Shown one piece after another: positions 26,162 through 37,075 of a DNA stretch of 64,000 nt. The number at the start of each line of letters is the position of its first letter. Positions within the stretch are counted from its first letter, which is position 1. The translations under genes were made by a program, and so were the position numbers. The notes under the pieces are model-generated. The model saw nothing but the letters and a program-made list of their open reading frames with translations, was not told the origin of the DNA and searched no databases. Source of the DNA: Flavobacterium quisquiliarum (GTDB lineage Bacteria > Bacteroidota > Bacteroidia > Flavobacteriales > Flavobacteriaceae); contig NZ_WWEM01000002.1 of NCBI RefSeq assembly GCF_019308285.1, positions 37,522 to 101,521 of the forward strand, written 5' to 3'.

Positions 26162-27544
26162 ATGAAATCAAACATAAAAATAGTTTATACATTTCTGCTA
26201 GCCTTAGCCTTTATTTCCTGCAGTTCTTCTGATGACGGTAACAAAACTCCCGAATCTCCTTATACACAATACGGTACTCCTTTTGATAAAATGCCCAAAA
26301 AAGAAGATGCTATAATTTATCAGGTAAATATTCGTGCTTTTAGTCAGGCTGGAAACTTAAAAGGCGTTCAGGACAGATTAACCCAGATTCAGGAATTGGG
26401 GGCAAATGTGATTTACTTAATGCCTATTTATCCTGTTGGAAAAGAAAAAGCAACTGGTGAATTGGGTTCTCCTTATGCTGTTAAAGATTATAAAGCCGTT
26501 AATCCTGATTTTGGAACTTTGCAAGATCTGCAGACTTTAGTAGAAGAAGCACACAAGAAAAATATGGCTGTTGTTTTAGACTGGGTCGCGAATCATACTG
26601 CATGGGACAATGCTTGGATTACACAACACAAAGATTGGTATCAGCAGGATGCGAGCGGTAATATCATTATTCCGCCTGGAACCAATTATAATGATGTGGC
26701 ACAGTTAAACTTCAACAATACAGAAATGAAAGAGGCCATGATAGATGCTATGTCCTACTGGGTTTACAATGCGAATATTGATGGTTTCAGATGCGATTAT
26801 GCCGATTTTGTTCCGAACAATTTCTGGGCAGATGCCATAACAAAACTTCGAAAAATTAAAAAAAACCAAACTATTTTAATGCTCGCTGAGGGTTCAAAAT
26901 ACAATCATTTTGCTTCTGGTTTTGATTATACTTTTGGTTTCAATTTCTTTTATACTATCGAACAATTATTCAAAGAAAATAAATCGGCAACAACGATTCA
27001 GAATTCCAATGCTACAGAATATGCTAATGTTTATGATTCAGCAAACAGAGTCGTTCGATACACAAGCAATCACGACGTAAACCTTTCTGACGGAACACCA
27101 CTGGAGCTTTTTGGAGGTAAAAAAGGCTCTATTGCAACTTTTGTAGTCGCAGCATATTTAAAATCAGTTCCAATGATTTATAACGGGCAAGAAATTGGAT
27201 ACGATAAAAGATTAAACTATTTCGCCAGAACACCAATTGACTGGTCAACCGCCGACACTGAAATGCTTGCCGAATACAAAAAAATAATTGCTTTTAGAAA
27301 TACCAGTAAAGCAATTAAGTCTGGAGAATACACAGGTTACAGCAGTGATGCCGTAAGTGCTTTTACTATGGAAAAAGATACCGAAAAAGTTTTTGTCCTT
27401 TCTAATTTAACCAGTTCTGCAGTAAAACATCTTATTCCAAATACATTAAAAGGAAACTGGAAAGATGCCTTTACAGGAGCTTCTGTAACTCTTGGTTCAG
27501 ATGTAACGCTTCAGCCTTTTCAATATTTAGTATTGAAAAATTAA
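26162..27544 (+). CDS. susG: GH13 alpha-amylase-family lipoprotein (SusG-like)
   Basis: A 460-residue lipoprotein (lipobox AFISC, Cys20) of family GH13. The four conserved regions are present: DWVANH (140-145), GFRCDYAD with nucleophile Asp212, LAEG with acid/base Glu243, and SNHD with Asp305. It should cut internal alpha-1,4 bonds of starch or maltodextrin at the cell surface, like SusG. At 460 residues it lacks room for the inserted CBM58 of SusG. Followed after 50 bp by the GH97 gene. Confidence 0.9.
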   Translation: MKSNIKIVYTFLLALAFISCSSSDDGNKTPESPYTQYGTPFDKMPKKEDAIIYQVNIRAFSQAGNLKGVQDRLTQIQELGANVIYLMPIYPVGKEKATGELGSPYAVKDYKAVNPDFGTLQDLQTLVEEAHKKNMAVVLDWVANHTAWDNAWITQHKDWYQQDASGNIIIPPGTNYNDVAQLNFNNTEMKEAMIDAMSYWVYNANIDGFRCDYADFVPNNFWADAITKLRKIKKNQTILMLAEGSKYNHFASGFDYTFGFNFFYTIEQLFKENKSATTIQNSNATEYANVYDSANRVVRYTSNHDVNLSDGTPLELFGGKKGSIATFVVAAYLKSVPMIYNGQEIGYDKRLNYFARTPIDWSTADTEMLAEYKKIIAFRNTSKAIKSGEYTGYSSDAVSAFTMEKDTEKVFVLSNLTSSAVKHLIPNTLKGNWKDAFTGASVTLGSDVTLQPFQYLVLKN

Positions 27545-27570
27545 TATTCAAATGCAACTTTAAAACCTAA

Positions 27571-29775
<2,205 letters not shown>

Positions 29776-29785
29776 AATGTTTTTT

Positions 29786-29833
29786 GCCACGAATTCACGA
29801 ATTAAGCTAAATTAAAATTCGTGAATTTGTGGC
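29786..29833. repeat. GCCACGAATTCACGAATT inverted repeat, copy 1
   Basis: Left arm 29786-29803 and right arm 29816-29833 are 18-nt reverse complements with one mismatch. It is just after the GH97 stop and before a convergent gene, so it may also end transcription. Related copies lie at 30488, 51444 and 61174. Confidence 0.85.
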
Positions 29834-29840
29834 TATCTTT

Positions 29841-30395
29841 TTAAAAAGAATAATTCAGAGCAAGTCCAAAATCACTCTTTAGTGTAATCTCATTTTTGAT
29901 TACAGCAGGTTTAAAGGCTAGATTTTCGTCTACATTAAATTGCGATAAAGCGGCATCAACATTAGCATCTATAATATTGAGGATATAAAATCCAACCATA
30001 AATAAAGCAGATAAATCCCGGTTTCTCTGATACCCTTTTTGGATAGTAATCAATTGACTTTCTGTTAAACCAGACAAAGATTCGGAATTACTTTTCGTTC
30101 CTTCCAGTCTGCTTTTATATTCGTCTCGATACAAATTATACTTCTTCTTATTATCAACATACAAATAGGCACTTGTACCAATTGCTCCGTACACTAAAGG
30201 AAGCTTCCAATATTTCTTATTGTAAATTTGTCCCAAACCTGGTAAAACGGCTGAATAAAATGCTGCTTCTGCAGGACGAAGTGGATCAATACTTTCTGAT
30301 TTTATAGAATTATTTGAAATAGTTTTAGTTTTTTCCTGAGCGAAGATCGTAGTCAATCCTAAAAATAAAAATAGGAGAATAAGTTGATTCTGCAT
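29841..30395 (-). CDS. DUF5683-domain exported protein
   Basis: A 184-residue protein with a signal peptide (1-19) and the conserved DUF5683 stretch RPAEAAFYSAVLPGLGQIYNKKYWKLPLVYGAIGTSAYLY (about 40-79). In this the PGLGQIYN motif and two hydrophobic segments suggest a membrane-associated protein. The function of the family is unknown; it is common in Bacteroidota, often near parB-like or lepB genes, neither of which is present here. It is a single gene. Confidence 0.82.
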   Translation of the reverse strand: MQNQLILLFLFLGLTTIFAQEKTKTISNNSIKSESIDPLRPAEAAFYSAVLPGLGQIYNKKYWKLPLVYGAIGTSAYLYVDNKKKYNLYRDEYKSRLEGTKSNSESLSGLTESQLITIQKGYQRNRDLSALFMVGFYILNIIDANVDAALSQFNVDENLAFKPAVIKNEITLKSDFGLALNYSF

Positions 30396-30487
30396 ATAAA
30401 GTGGTCTTTGAAAATTTGGATCAAAGAAAACTTTTTAGTTCTAAGATTTTTCTTAAATAAAAGATAAAGAAAACTTAAATTTTTTTA

Positions 30488-30505
30488 GCCACGAATTCAC
30501 GAATT
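30488..30505. repeat. GCCACGAATTCACGAATT single arm, copy 2
   Basis: A lone arm identical to the left arms of the other three copies. The right arm is missing, so this is a remnant. Confidence 0.75.
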
Positions 30506-30556
30506 ATTTAAAAATAATTTGTTGCAATCCTTGATCATTAATTAGAAAATATCTTA

Positions 30557-31435
30557 CTAGTAATAATTCAAAATTATTTCATCTTCTGAGTTAAGATTTA
30601 CTCCGTCCTCATAAATATAATGGGTCTTTTTTACAGGAAAATTTTCTGAATTATAAAGCATTTTATCTTTTACATAAATTTTTCCGTCATATTTTATTGC
30701 TGTTCTATTATTTGGAGAATAATAAAGTGCAGGTGAACTAAGGGTGTTATAAATTACATAATACAAACTTTGATTTAGTTTTTTAAAGCTGTAATAATAT
30801 GGATTATTTTTATCATCATATTCATTTTCCTCAATATCAATATAACTAGTTCTATTACTTGATATTCTTTTTATTATATTCCCTCTTGTATCATAAACAA
30901 ATTCAGTCGTAGAATAGTTTTCTTCACCATTCTCGTCTGTAAAACCCTTAACAGCAATCGTTTTTAAAATTCTTCCTGTATCATCTGTGTTAAGTTCAGT
31001 AACATAAGTATGTGGCTTATCAAGGAACAGTACTCGATGGTGTGTCACTATTACCTTATTCTTGGTATATTCCAATGTCATATAATCATCAGATCCTTCA
31101 ACAGTAGTCTTAATCAGCCGTTTTTGACTATCATATTCATAGGAATTAGATTGAGAATACGTTGTTGATTTGTATTTTTGCTTTATTACTTTTCCTTCTG
31201 CATCATACTCATATTTGTAATTTTGATTTTCACCATCTGCCGATCGATACGTTATTTCTGTTAAAAATCCATTTTCAAATTTGTAAAGCTCTTCATAACC
31301 TCCTTTTTCAACTGTAACAGACTTTAATAAATTCTTATTAAAATCCTGACCATCCGAATCATTAGAATTATCAGAACTGCAGCTTAGAACCGCACTTATT
31401 ATTAGTATATAAATTAATATATTTTTTACTTTCAT
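30557..31435 (-). CDS. Lipoprotein with YD-type repeats
   Basis: A 292-residue lipoprotein: MKVKNILIYILIISAVLSC gives a lipobox with Cys19, then an acidic Ser/Asp/Asn linker. The rest is a series of beta-hairpin repeats of the RHS/YD style (YEYDAEGKVIKQKY, YEYDSQKRLIKTT, FVYDTRGNIIKRIS), as in many Bacteroidota surface lipoproteins. The frame opens at 31462, but ATG 31435 gives the proper signal and avoids overlap with mfd. No specific function is known. Confidence 0.78.
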   Translation of the reverse strand: MKVKNILIYILIISAVLSCSSDNSNDSDGQDFNKNLLKSVTVEKGGYEELYKFENGFLTEITYRSADGENQNYKYEYDAEGKVIKQKYKSTTYSQSNSYEYDSQKRLIKTTVEGSDDYMTLEYTKNKVIVTHHRVLFLDKPHTYVTELNTDDTGRILKTIAVKGFTDENGEENYSTTEFVYDTRGNIIKRISSNRTSYIDIEENEYDDKNNPYYYSFKKLNQSLYYVIYNTLSSPALYYSPNNRTAIKYDGKIYVKDKMLYNSENFPVKKTHYIYEDGVNLNSEDEIILNYY

Positions 31436-31451
31436 ATAAATAATTGAAATT

Positions 31452-34400
31452 TTACTCCTCAAACAACTCCATCAATTCCAAAGCACGTTTTATAGACTTC
31501 ACATTTTCAAAAGTCAATAATAAACGTAAGCCGTTTACGGTTTGTTTTTCTTTCATTTTACAAAGATTACTATGCTTCTGAACAAAATTCAAAACATTCC
31601 TAAACTTCACCGACTGGTAATAATCGGATTGCTGATCTGAAACGAAATAACCAATCATTTTGCCTTGTTTCAAGACCAATTTCTCGATTCCGACTTTCGT
31701 TGCAATCCATTTTATTCTGATGCTGTTTAACAATGCAGTCGCTTGTTTTGGCAGTGGCCCAAAACGGTCAATCAATTTTCTTTCGTACTCCTTTAAACCA
31801 GCTTCGTCTTTTATCGCGCCTAATTCGTTGTATAAAACCAAACGTTCCGAAACGTTATTGATATATTCGTCAGGAAATAACAATTCAAAATCGGCATCGA
31901 TTTGAATGTCTTTTACGTATTCTTTGGTATCAATATCATTTTCTTCCGGATATAAATCTTTGAATTCGTTTTCCTTTAATTCTTCAATCGCTTCGTTCAT
32001 GATTTTTTGGTACGTATCAAAACCAATTTCATTAATGAAACCACTTTGTTCTCCGCCTAATAAATCTCCAGCACCACGAATTTCAAGATCTTTCATCGCA
32101 ATGTTGAAACCACTTCCCAATTCGCTAAATTGTTCCAATGCCTGAATACGTTTTCTCGCATCTTCGGTCATTGATGAATAAGGAGGACAGATGAAATAAC
32201 AGAACGCTTTTTTATTGCTTCGCCCAACACGTCCACGCATTTGATGCAGATCGGACAGTCCAAAATTATTGGCATTATTGATGAAAATCGTATTGGCATT
32301 TGGAACGTCCAATCCGCTTTCGATGATTGTTGTGGCTACCAAAACATCAAAATCTCCATTCATAAAACCTAACATCAATTCTTCGAGTTTGGCGCCGTCC
32401 ATTTGTCCGTGGCCAATTCCAACTCTGGCATTTGGAACCAAACGCTGAATCATTCCAGCAATTTCCTTGATATTTTCAATTCGGTTATTGATAAAGAAAA
32501 CCTGTCCGTTTCGCTGAATTTCATACGAAATCGCGTCACGAATAATTTCTTCATTAAAACCAACCACATTCGTTTCAATTGGATAACGATTTGGTGGAGG
32601 TGTTGTAATTACAGATAAATCTCGTGCTGCCATTAAGGAGAATTGAAGCGTTCTCGGAATTGGTGTTGCCGTCAATGTCAAGGTATCAACATTGGCTGCA
32701 ATTGTTTTTAATTTATCTTTTACGTTAACTCCGAACTTTTGTTCTTCATCCACAATTAATAAACCTAAGTCTTTAAAAACTACATTTTTATTTACTAATT
32801 GATGTGTTCCAATAACAATATCCAGTTTTCCCTCTGCTAAGTCTTTTAAAGTCTGTGTTTTTTGTTTTGCAGTTCTAAATCGGTTTAAATAGCCAATAGA
32901 AACGGGCATATCTTTTAAACGCTCTGAGAAAGTTCTGTAATGCTGATACGCCAAAATCGTAGTAGGAACCAAAACAGCTACTTGTTTACTGTTATCAACT
33001 GCTTTGAAAGCCGCTCGAATGGCAACCTCTGTTTTTCCGAAACCAACATCCCCGCAAACCAAACGATCCATTGGGCGATCGCTTTCCATATCAGCTTTTA
33101 CTTCTGCTGTTGATTTGGTTTGATCTGGCGTATCTTCATAAATAAACGAACTTTCTAATTCGTTTTGCAAATAACTGTCTGGCGCAAACTGAAAGCCTTT
33201 TTCTAAACGACGTTTGGCATACAATTGAATCAAATTGAAGGCAATATGTTTAACACGCGCTTTGGTTTTTTGTTTTAAAACTTTCCAAGCGTTGGATCCT
33301 AATTTGTAGATTTTTGGAGGAGTTCCGTCTTTTCCGTTGTATTTCGAAATCTTATGAAGCGAGTGAATACTCACATACACAATATCATTATCGGCATAAA
33401 CCAATTTTATGGCTTCTTGTGTTTTTCCTTCCACCTGAATTTTCTGCAATCCGCCGAATTTCCCAATTCCGTGATCGATATGCGTTACATAATCACCAAC
33501 AGAAAGTGCAGTTAATTCTTTAAGGGTAATATTCTGTTTTTTAGAATAACCGTTTTTGATATTAAATTTATGATAACGCTCAAAAATCTGATGATCGGTA
33601 TAAGCCGTAATCTGATTTTCTTCATCAATAAAACCTTGGTATAAAGGCAATACAATGGTATGATATTGTTTTCGGATATTTTCTGAATTGGCTTCGTCCA
33701 AAGACTCAAAAATATCGTGAAAACGTTTGGCCTGTGTTTCATTCGAACAGAACAAATAATTTTTGTAACCGTTAAAGTGATTATCGCTCAGATTGTTTAG
33801 CAATAAATCAAATTGTTTATTGAATGATGGCTGAGGCTGAATATGAAATTCGTATTTTTTTGTTGTCTTAAAAATTGGTTTTGAAGCCAATTCTATAATA
33901 GAAAAATCTAAAGCTCTCTTGATAAACGCCGCCTGATTCAGGAATAATTGTTCCGGGGTTGCGTGTTTTATTTCTTTTGATAATTTCTCAAAAGCTTCTT
34001 CTGCCCTGGCAAATTGTTTATCTAACTGACTAAAAAGTCCGTCGGTATTTTGGATAAAAAGAACTGTTTTTTCAGCAATATAATCTAGAAAGCTTTCACG
34101 ATTTTCCTGAAATACCTTGTTCTCAACATTTGGAATAATTGTAATTTTCTTGTGTGTTTCGACAGACAGCTGTGTTTCTACATCAAAACTTCTGATACTA
34201 TCTACTTCGTTTCCAAAAAACTCAATTCTATATGGATGATCATTTGAAAAAGAAAAGACATCGACAATTCCACCACGAACTGAAAATTCGCCCGGTTCTG
34301 TAATAAAATCGACTCTTTTAAATTCGTATTCAAATAAAACTTCGTTGATAAAATCAATCGAAATTTTGTCGTTTAAAGCGACTTTTAAAGTATTTTTATC

Positions 34401-34817
34401 TAGTTGCTGGCGTGTTACTACTTTCTCAAAAAGTGCTTCTGGATAGGTAACAATTACAGCTGGTTTTTTTCGGGAATTGATTCTGTTTAAAACCTCGGCA
34501 CGAAGCAAAACGTTCGCATTATCAGTTTCATCAACCTGATACGGACGACGAAAAGATGCGGGATAAAACAAAACATCCTGCTCTCCGATCATTTGCTCTA
34601 AATCGTTTAGGTAATAGGCCGCTTCTTCCTTGTTGTCTAAAACAATTAAAAAAGGAAGTTCTGTTTTCTTAAAAACGGAACGGATTATAAAGGAAACAGA
34701 AGATCCAAGCAAACCGTTAAGGTTCATTTTGACCTGATTTCCTTCCAGTAAACTTTTAGCAATCTGCTCCGCTTTCGGCAGATTGTCATAAATTGTATAT
34801 AAGGCGTTTTTACTCAA
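31452..34817 (-). CDS. mfd: Transcription-repair coupling factor
   Basis: A 1121-residue ATP-dependent translocase that removes stalled RNA polymerase from damaged DNA and recruits UvrA. Order: UvrB-like region (about 1-400), RNA-polymerase-binding CarD-like domain (VGDYVTHIDHGIGKFGGL, about 440-457), RecG-like helicase with Walker A GDVGFGKTEVA and DEEQ box, helicase C-terminal domain (MRGRVGRSNKKAFCYF), and a TRCF C-terminal domain. Length is normal. The start overlaps the stop of an upstream lipoprotein gene by 8 bp, so the two are probably translationally coupled. Confidence 0.97.
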   Translation of the reverse strand: MSKNALYTIYDNLPKAEQIAKSLLEGNQVKMNLNGLLGSSVSFIIRSVFKKTELPFLIVLDNKEEAAYYLNDLEQMIGEQDVLFYPASFRRPYQVDETDNANVLLRAEVLNRINSRKKPAVIVTYPEALFEKVVTRQQLDKNTLKVALNDKISIDFINEVLFEYEFKRVDFITEPGEFSVRGGIVDVFSFSNDHPYRIEFFGNEVDSIRSFDVETQLSVETHKKITIIPNVENKVFQENRESFLDYIAEKTVLFIQNTDGLFSQLDKQFARAEEAFEKLSKEIKHATPEQLFLNQAAFIKRALDFSIIELASKPIFKTTKKYEFHIQPQPSFNKQFDLLLNNLSDNHFNGYKNYLFCSNETQAKRFHDIFESLDEANSENIRKQYHTIVLPLYQGFIDEENQITAYTDHQIFERYHKFNIKNGYSKKQNITLKELTALSVGDYVTHIDHGIGKFGGLQKIQVEGKTQEAIKLVYADNDIVYVSIHSLHKISKYNGKDGTPPKIYKLGSNAWKVLKQKTKARVKHIAFNLIQLYAKRRLEKGFQFAPDSYLQNELESSFIYEDTPDQTKSTAEVKADMESDRPMDRLVCGDVGFGKTEVAIRAAFKAVDNSKQVAVLVPTTILAYQHYRTFSERLKDMPVSIGYLNRFRTAKQKTQTLKDLAEGKLDIVIGTHQLVNKNVVFKDLGLLIVDEEQKFGVNVKDKLKTIAANVDTLTLTATPIPRTLQFSLMAARDLSVITTPPPNRYPIETNVVGFNEEIIRDAISYEIQRNGQVFFINNRIENIKEIAGMIQRLVPNARVGIGHGQMDGAKLEELMLGFMNGDFDVLVATTIIESGLDVPNANTIFINNANNFGLSDLHQMRGRVGRSNKKAFCYFICPPYSSMTEDARKRIQALEQFSELGSGFNIAMKDLEIRGAGDLLGGEQSGFINEIGFDTYQKIMNEAIEELKENEFKDLYPEENDIDTKEYVKDIQIDADFELLFPDEYINNVSERLVLYNELGAIKDEAGLKEYERKLIDRFGPLPKQATALLNSIRIKWIATKVGIEKLVLKQGKMIGYFVSDQQSDYYQSVKFRNVLNFVQKHSNLCKMKEKQTVNGLRLLLTFENVKSIKRALELMELFEE

Positions 34818-35436
34818 CTTTTAATGCGTTTTGATCTGTTGGTTGTATAGGAACCTGTGGAGCACTCGAATTCGGTATCGCGCGCGTTGTATCTAACATT
34901 CTCAAGAAATCTTCTTCTCCTTGTTCTTTTGGTATTTTGGCTTTTTCGACAATTTTATCCATTTGTCTTTCCAATGAAATCAGTTCTTTATTGATTTCCT
35001 GAATCAGAAAAACAACTTTATCATCTGGAATAGTGTTTAAATGAATAAACAAATCCAGCATTTTTATTTTAGTAATTAAAATCGAAATACGGCTTTTAAT
35101 TTGAGGCTGATTGAACTGAGTTGGAATATTATTGTTCAAAGCCATTGCCTTTTTAGAAATAGCTGCCGATTTTTTCTGAAATGCGCCAATCGTTTTTCTA
35201 GGTTTATCTCCTATTTCTTTTAAGAAATCACGCCATTCTGCCCAGTTTTTTATATTCTCTTCTGAAACCTCATTGATGGGTTCATCTATAAAAGTCCAGC
35301 CCTTATTAATATTATTAAAGATTTTTTCTTTTTTCTTAGCTTCTTTTGCATTTTCAGCAAGACGCTTTTCATTCTCATTTTGACAAGATTGCAGTACAAA
35401 AATCAAAAGTAAAAACAGCGCTATTCTATATTTCAT
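34810..35436 (-). CDS. Small lipoprotein upstream of mfd
   Basis: A 208-residue lipoprotein (MKYRIALFLLLIFVLQSC, Cys18) with a lysine- and glutamate-rich, mainly helical body and a proline-rich C-terminus. I do not recognise the family. It overlaps the mfd start by 8 bp and shares its promoter. Its envelope location and the DNA-repair role of mfd make the pairing look like shared expression rather than shared function. Confidence 0.75.
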   Translation of the reverse strand: MKYRIALFLLLIFVLQSCQNENEKRLAENAKEAKKKEKIFNNINKGWTFIDEPINEVSEENIKNWAEWRDFLKEIGDKPRKTIGAFQKKSAAISKKAMALNNNIPTQFNQPQIKSRISILITKIKMLDLFIHLNTIPDDKVVFLIQEINKELISLERQMDKIVEKAKIPKEQGEEDFLRMLDTTRAIPNSSAPQVPIQPTDQNALKVE

Positions 35437-35455
35437 TTCATAAAATGTTAGGGTG

Positions 35456-35463
35456 CAAAGTTA
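35456..35463 (-). promoter_or_regulatory. -7 promoter element of lipoprotein-mfd operon
   Basis: TAACTTTG in minus-strand reading, 20 bp before the start codon, fits TAnnTTTG. A clear -33 element is not seen. With the element at 35717 it is all I see in this 309-bp divergent gap. Confidence 0.45.
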
Positions 35464-35716
35464 CAAAGTAAATTTACAATTACGAATTCTGTTTTTTGCT
35501 AAAGAATCTATAAATCAAGGTTATTTTTTATCTTAGATTAAACGGTTAAAAAAAAGAACTTCTTTCACTTTTATATCCCAAAAGCAACTTTTAAAAACCA
35601 TTTTAAAAAGGCACAAAAACAAACACCTGTAAAAGAGAATAATCTAACGAAAAAAGTTTTTAATTATTGAATCTATAATTTATGATTCTAAAAAGCGCTA
35701 GTAATTGCGAAAACGT

Positions 35717-35724
35717 TATATTTG
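35717..35724 (+). promoter_or_regulatory. -7 promoter element of threonine dehydrogenase gene
   Basis: TATATTTG 21 bp before the start codon matches TAnnTTTG; the -33 part is not clear. Confidence 0.5.
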
Positions 35725-35745
35725 TCTCTCTAAAAATCATCGAAA

Positions 35746-36684
35746 ATGAATCCTAAAATATTGATCATTGGTGCCTGCGGTCAGATTGGAACAGAACTGA
35801 CGCAAAAACTGCGTAAATTATACGGAACCGAAAATGTTATCGCTTCTGATATTCGAAAATTAAATACTGATGTTGTTAATTCAGGGCCTTTTGAAGTTGT
35901 CAATGCTTTAGATTTTAACCAGATTGAACATTTGGTAGAAGTACATCAAATTACCGATGTTTATTTGATGGCAGCTCTTTTATCGGCAACAGCCGAAAAA
36001 AATCCTGCTTTTGCCTGGGATTTAAATATGAATTCTCTTTTTCATGTTTTAAATTTAGCAAAAGCTAAAAAGATTCAGAAGATTTTCTGGCCATCCAGTA
36101 TCGCAGTTTTTGGACCGACAACTCCAAAAGAAAACACACCTCAATATACTGTAATGGAACCTTCGACTGTTTACGGAATTAGTAAACAAGCAGGAGAAAG
36201 ATGGTGCGAATACTATCATAATATATATGGTGTAGATGTTCGCAGTATTCGTTATCCTGGTTTAATCAGCTGGTCTACTCCTCCGGGCGGTGGAACAACA
36301 GATTATGCTGTTGATATTTTTTATAAGGCTATTGCCGATAAAAAATACGAATGCTTTTTATCATCTGAAACCAAAATGCCAATGATGTATATGGATGATG
36401 CCATTGATGCAACAATCAATATCATGAAAGCACCGGTTGAAGAGATCAAAATACATTCTTCATACAATTTAGCTGCGATGAGTTTTACCCCAACTGAAAT
36501 TGCTGCCGAAATCAAAAAACATATTCCAGAATTTGAAATCACTTACAATCCGGATTTCCGCCAGAAAATTGCGGACAGCTGGCCGGCTAGTATTGATGAT
36601 TCTTCAGCAAGGGAAGACTGGAATTGGAATCATAAATTTGATTTGGAATCGATGACCAAAGATATGATTGAGCATTTGAGTTAA
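35746..36684 (+). CDS. tdh: SDR-type L-threonine 3-dehydrogenase
   Basis: A 312-residue NAD-dependent extended short-chain dehydrogenase. The Rossmann motif is GACGQIG (8-14), and the catalytic Tyr/Lys pair is in VYGISKQ (about 143-149), with Ser in WPSSIAVFG. The stretch SWSTPPGGGTTDYAVDIF is typical of the epimerase-like threonine dehydrogenase described from Flavobacterium frigidimaris and Cytophaga. It should convert L-threonine to 2-amino-3-ketobutyrate. The partner ligase gene (kbl) is not adjacent in this window. Confidence 0.88.
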   Translation: MNPKILIIGACGQIGTELTQKLRKLYGTENVIASDIRKLNTDVVNSGPFEVVNALDFNQIEHLVEVHQITDVYLMAALLSATAEKNPAFAWDLNMNSLFHVLNLAKAKKIQKIFWPSSIAVFGPTTPKENTPQYTVMEPSTVYGISKQAGERWCEYYHNIYGVDVRSIRYPGLISWSTPPGGGTTDYAVDIFYKAIADKKYECFLSSETKMPMMYMDDAIDATINIMKAPVEEIKIHSSYNLAAMSFTPTEIAAEIKKHIPEFEITYNPDFRQKIADSWPASIDDSSAREDWNWNHKFDLESMTKDMIEHLS

Positions 36685-36722
36685 ATCAATAAAACCATTT
36701 AATTTTATAAAAAGATTGAATA

Positions 36723-36845
36723 GCGTCCAGCTTTAGCTGGATGTAAAATGAATTCAAGCAAAGGGCTTTAGCCAAAACTGTCGTGGTTTGGCTAAAGCCC
36801 TTTGCCTTTCAAATCTTCTTCCTCCAGCTAAAGCTGGAGGCAATT
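36723..36845. repeat. Nested double-palindrome repeat, copy 2
   Basis: The right arm 36821-36845 is identical to the right arm of the copy at 18540-18666. The left arm is partly decayed (CCAGCTTTAGCTGG kept). Inner arms of 19 nt at 36758-36776 and 36787-36805 are perfect reverse complements. The two copies share the arms but not the spacers. Confidence 0.88.
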
Positions 36846-36910
36846 AATCTTCTACTAAAAAAGTAAACGTTTTTATAATAAATCTTTAAAAAAAGCCAAT
36901 TGTTTGTATC

Positions 36911-36982
36911 TAGCCCCGATGGAGGCGGTATCCTTGCTGGCTCGACGTCGGGCAACAGCGAGATATAGCCGAGAGCGGGAAC
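36911..36982 (+). repeat. Structured 70-nt element, copy 1 (flavo-1-like)
   Basis: Starts TAGCCCCGATGGAGGCGGTA, has a GCTCGACGTCGGGC hairpin core, and ends GCCGAGAGCGGGAAC. A second copy lies at 53489-53558 on the other strand. The AGCCC-GAT...GCGG-ATCC...GCGGGAAC pattern recalls the flavo-1 RNA motif reported from Flavobacteria; that match is from memory. With the nested repeat and a terminator it accounts for most of the 391-bp gap. Confidence 0.75.
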
Positions 36983-37021
36983 CATGTATATTAAAATGCC
37001 TTTTGTGATGCTCCTGAAACT

Positions 37022-37059
37022 AAAAAAATCCCGTTTAAATTAATAAACGGGACTTTTTT
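37022..37059 (-). terminator. Terminator of peptidase genes
   Basis: AAAAATCCCGTTTA / TAAACGGGACTTTTT stem, 17 bp after the M1 peptidase stop in minus-strand reading. Confidence 0.8.
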
Positions 37060-37075
37060 ATTCTTGTTTGAAGAA

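Noticed and set aside
31660..34016. Plus-strand ORFs of 60-90 codons opposite mfd
   Set aside because: They are antisense shadows of a strongly conserved gene, without promoter or recognisable protein features.
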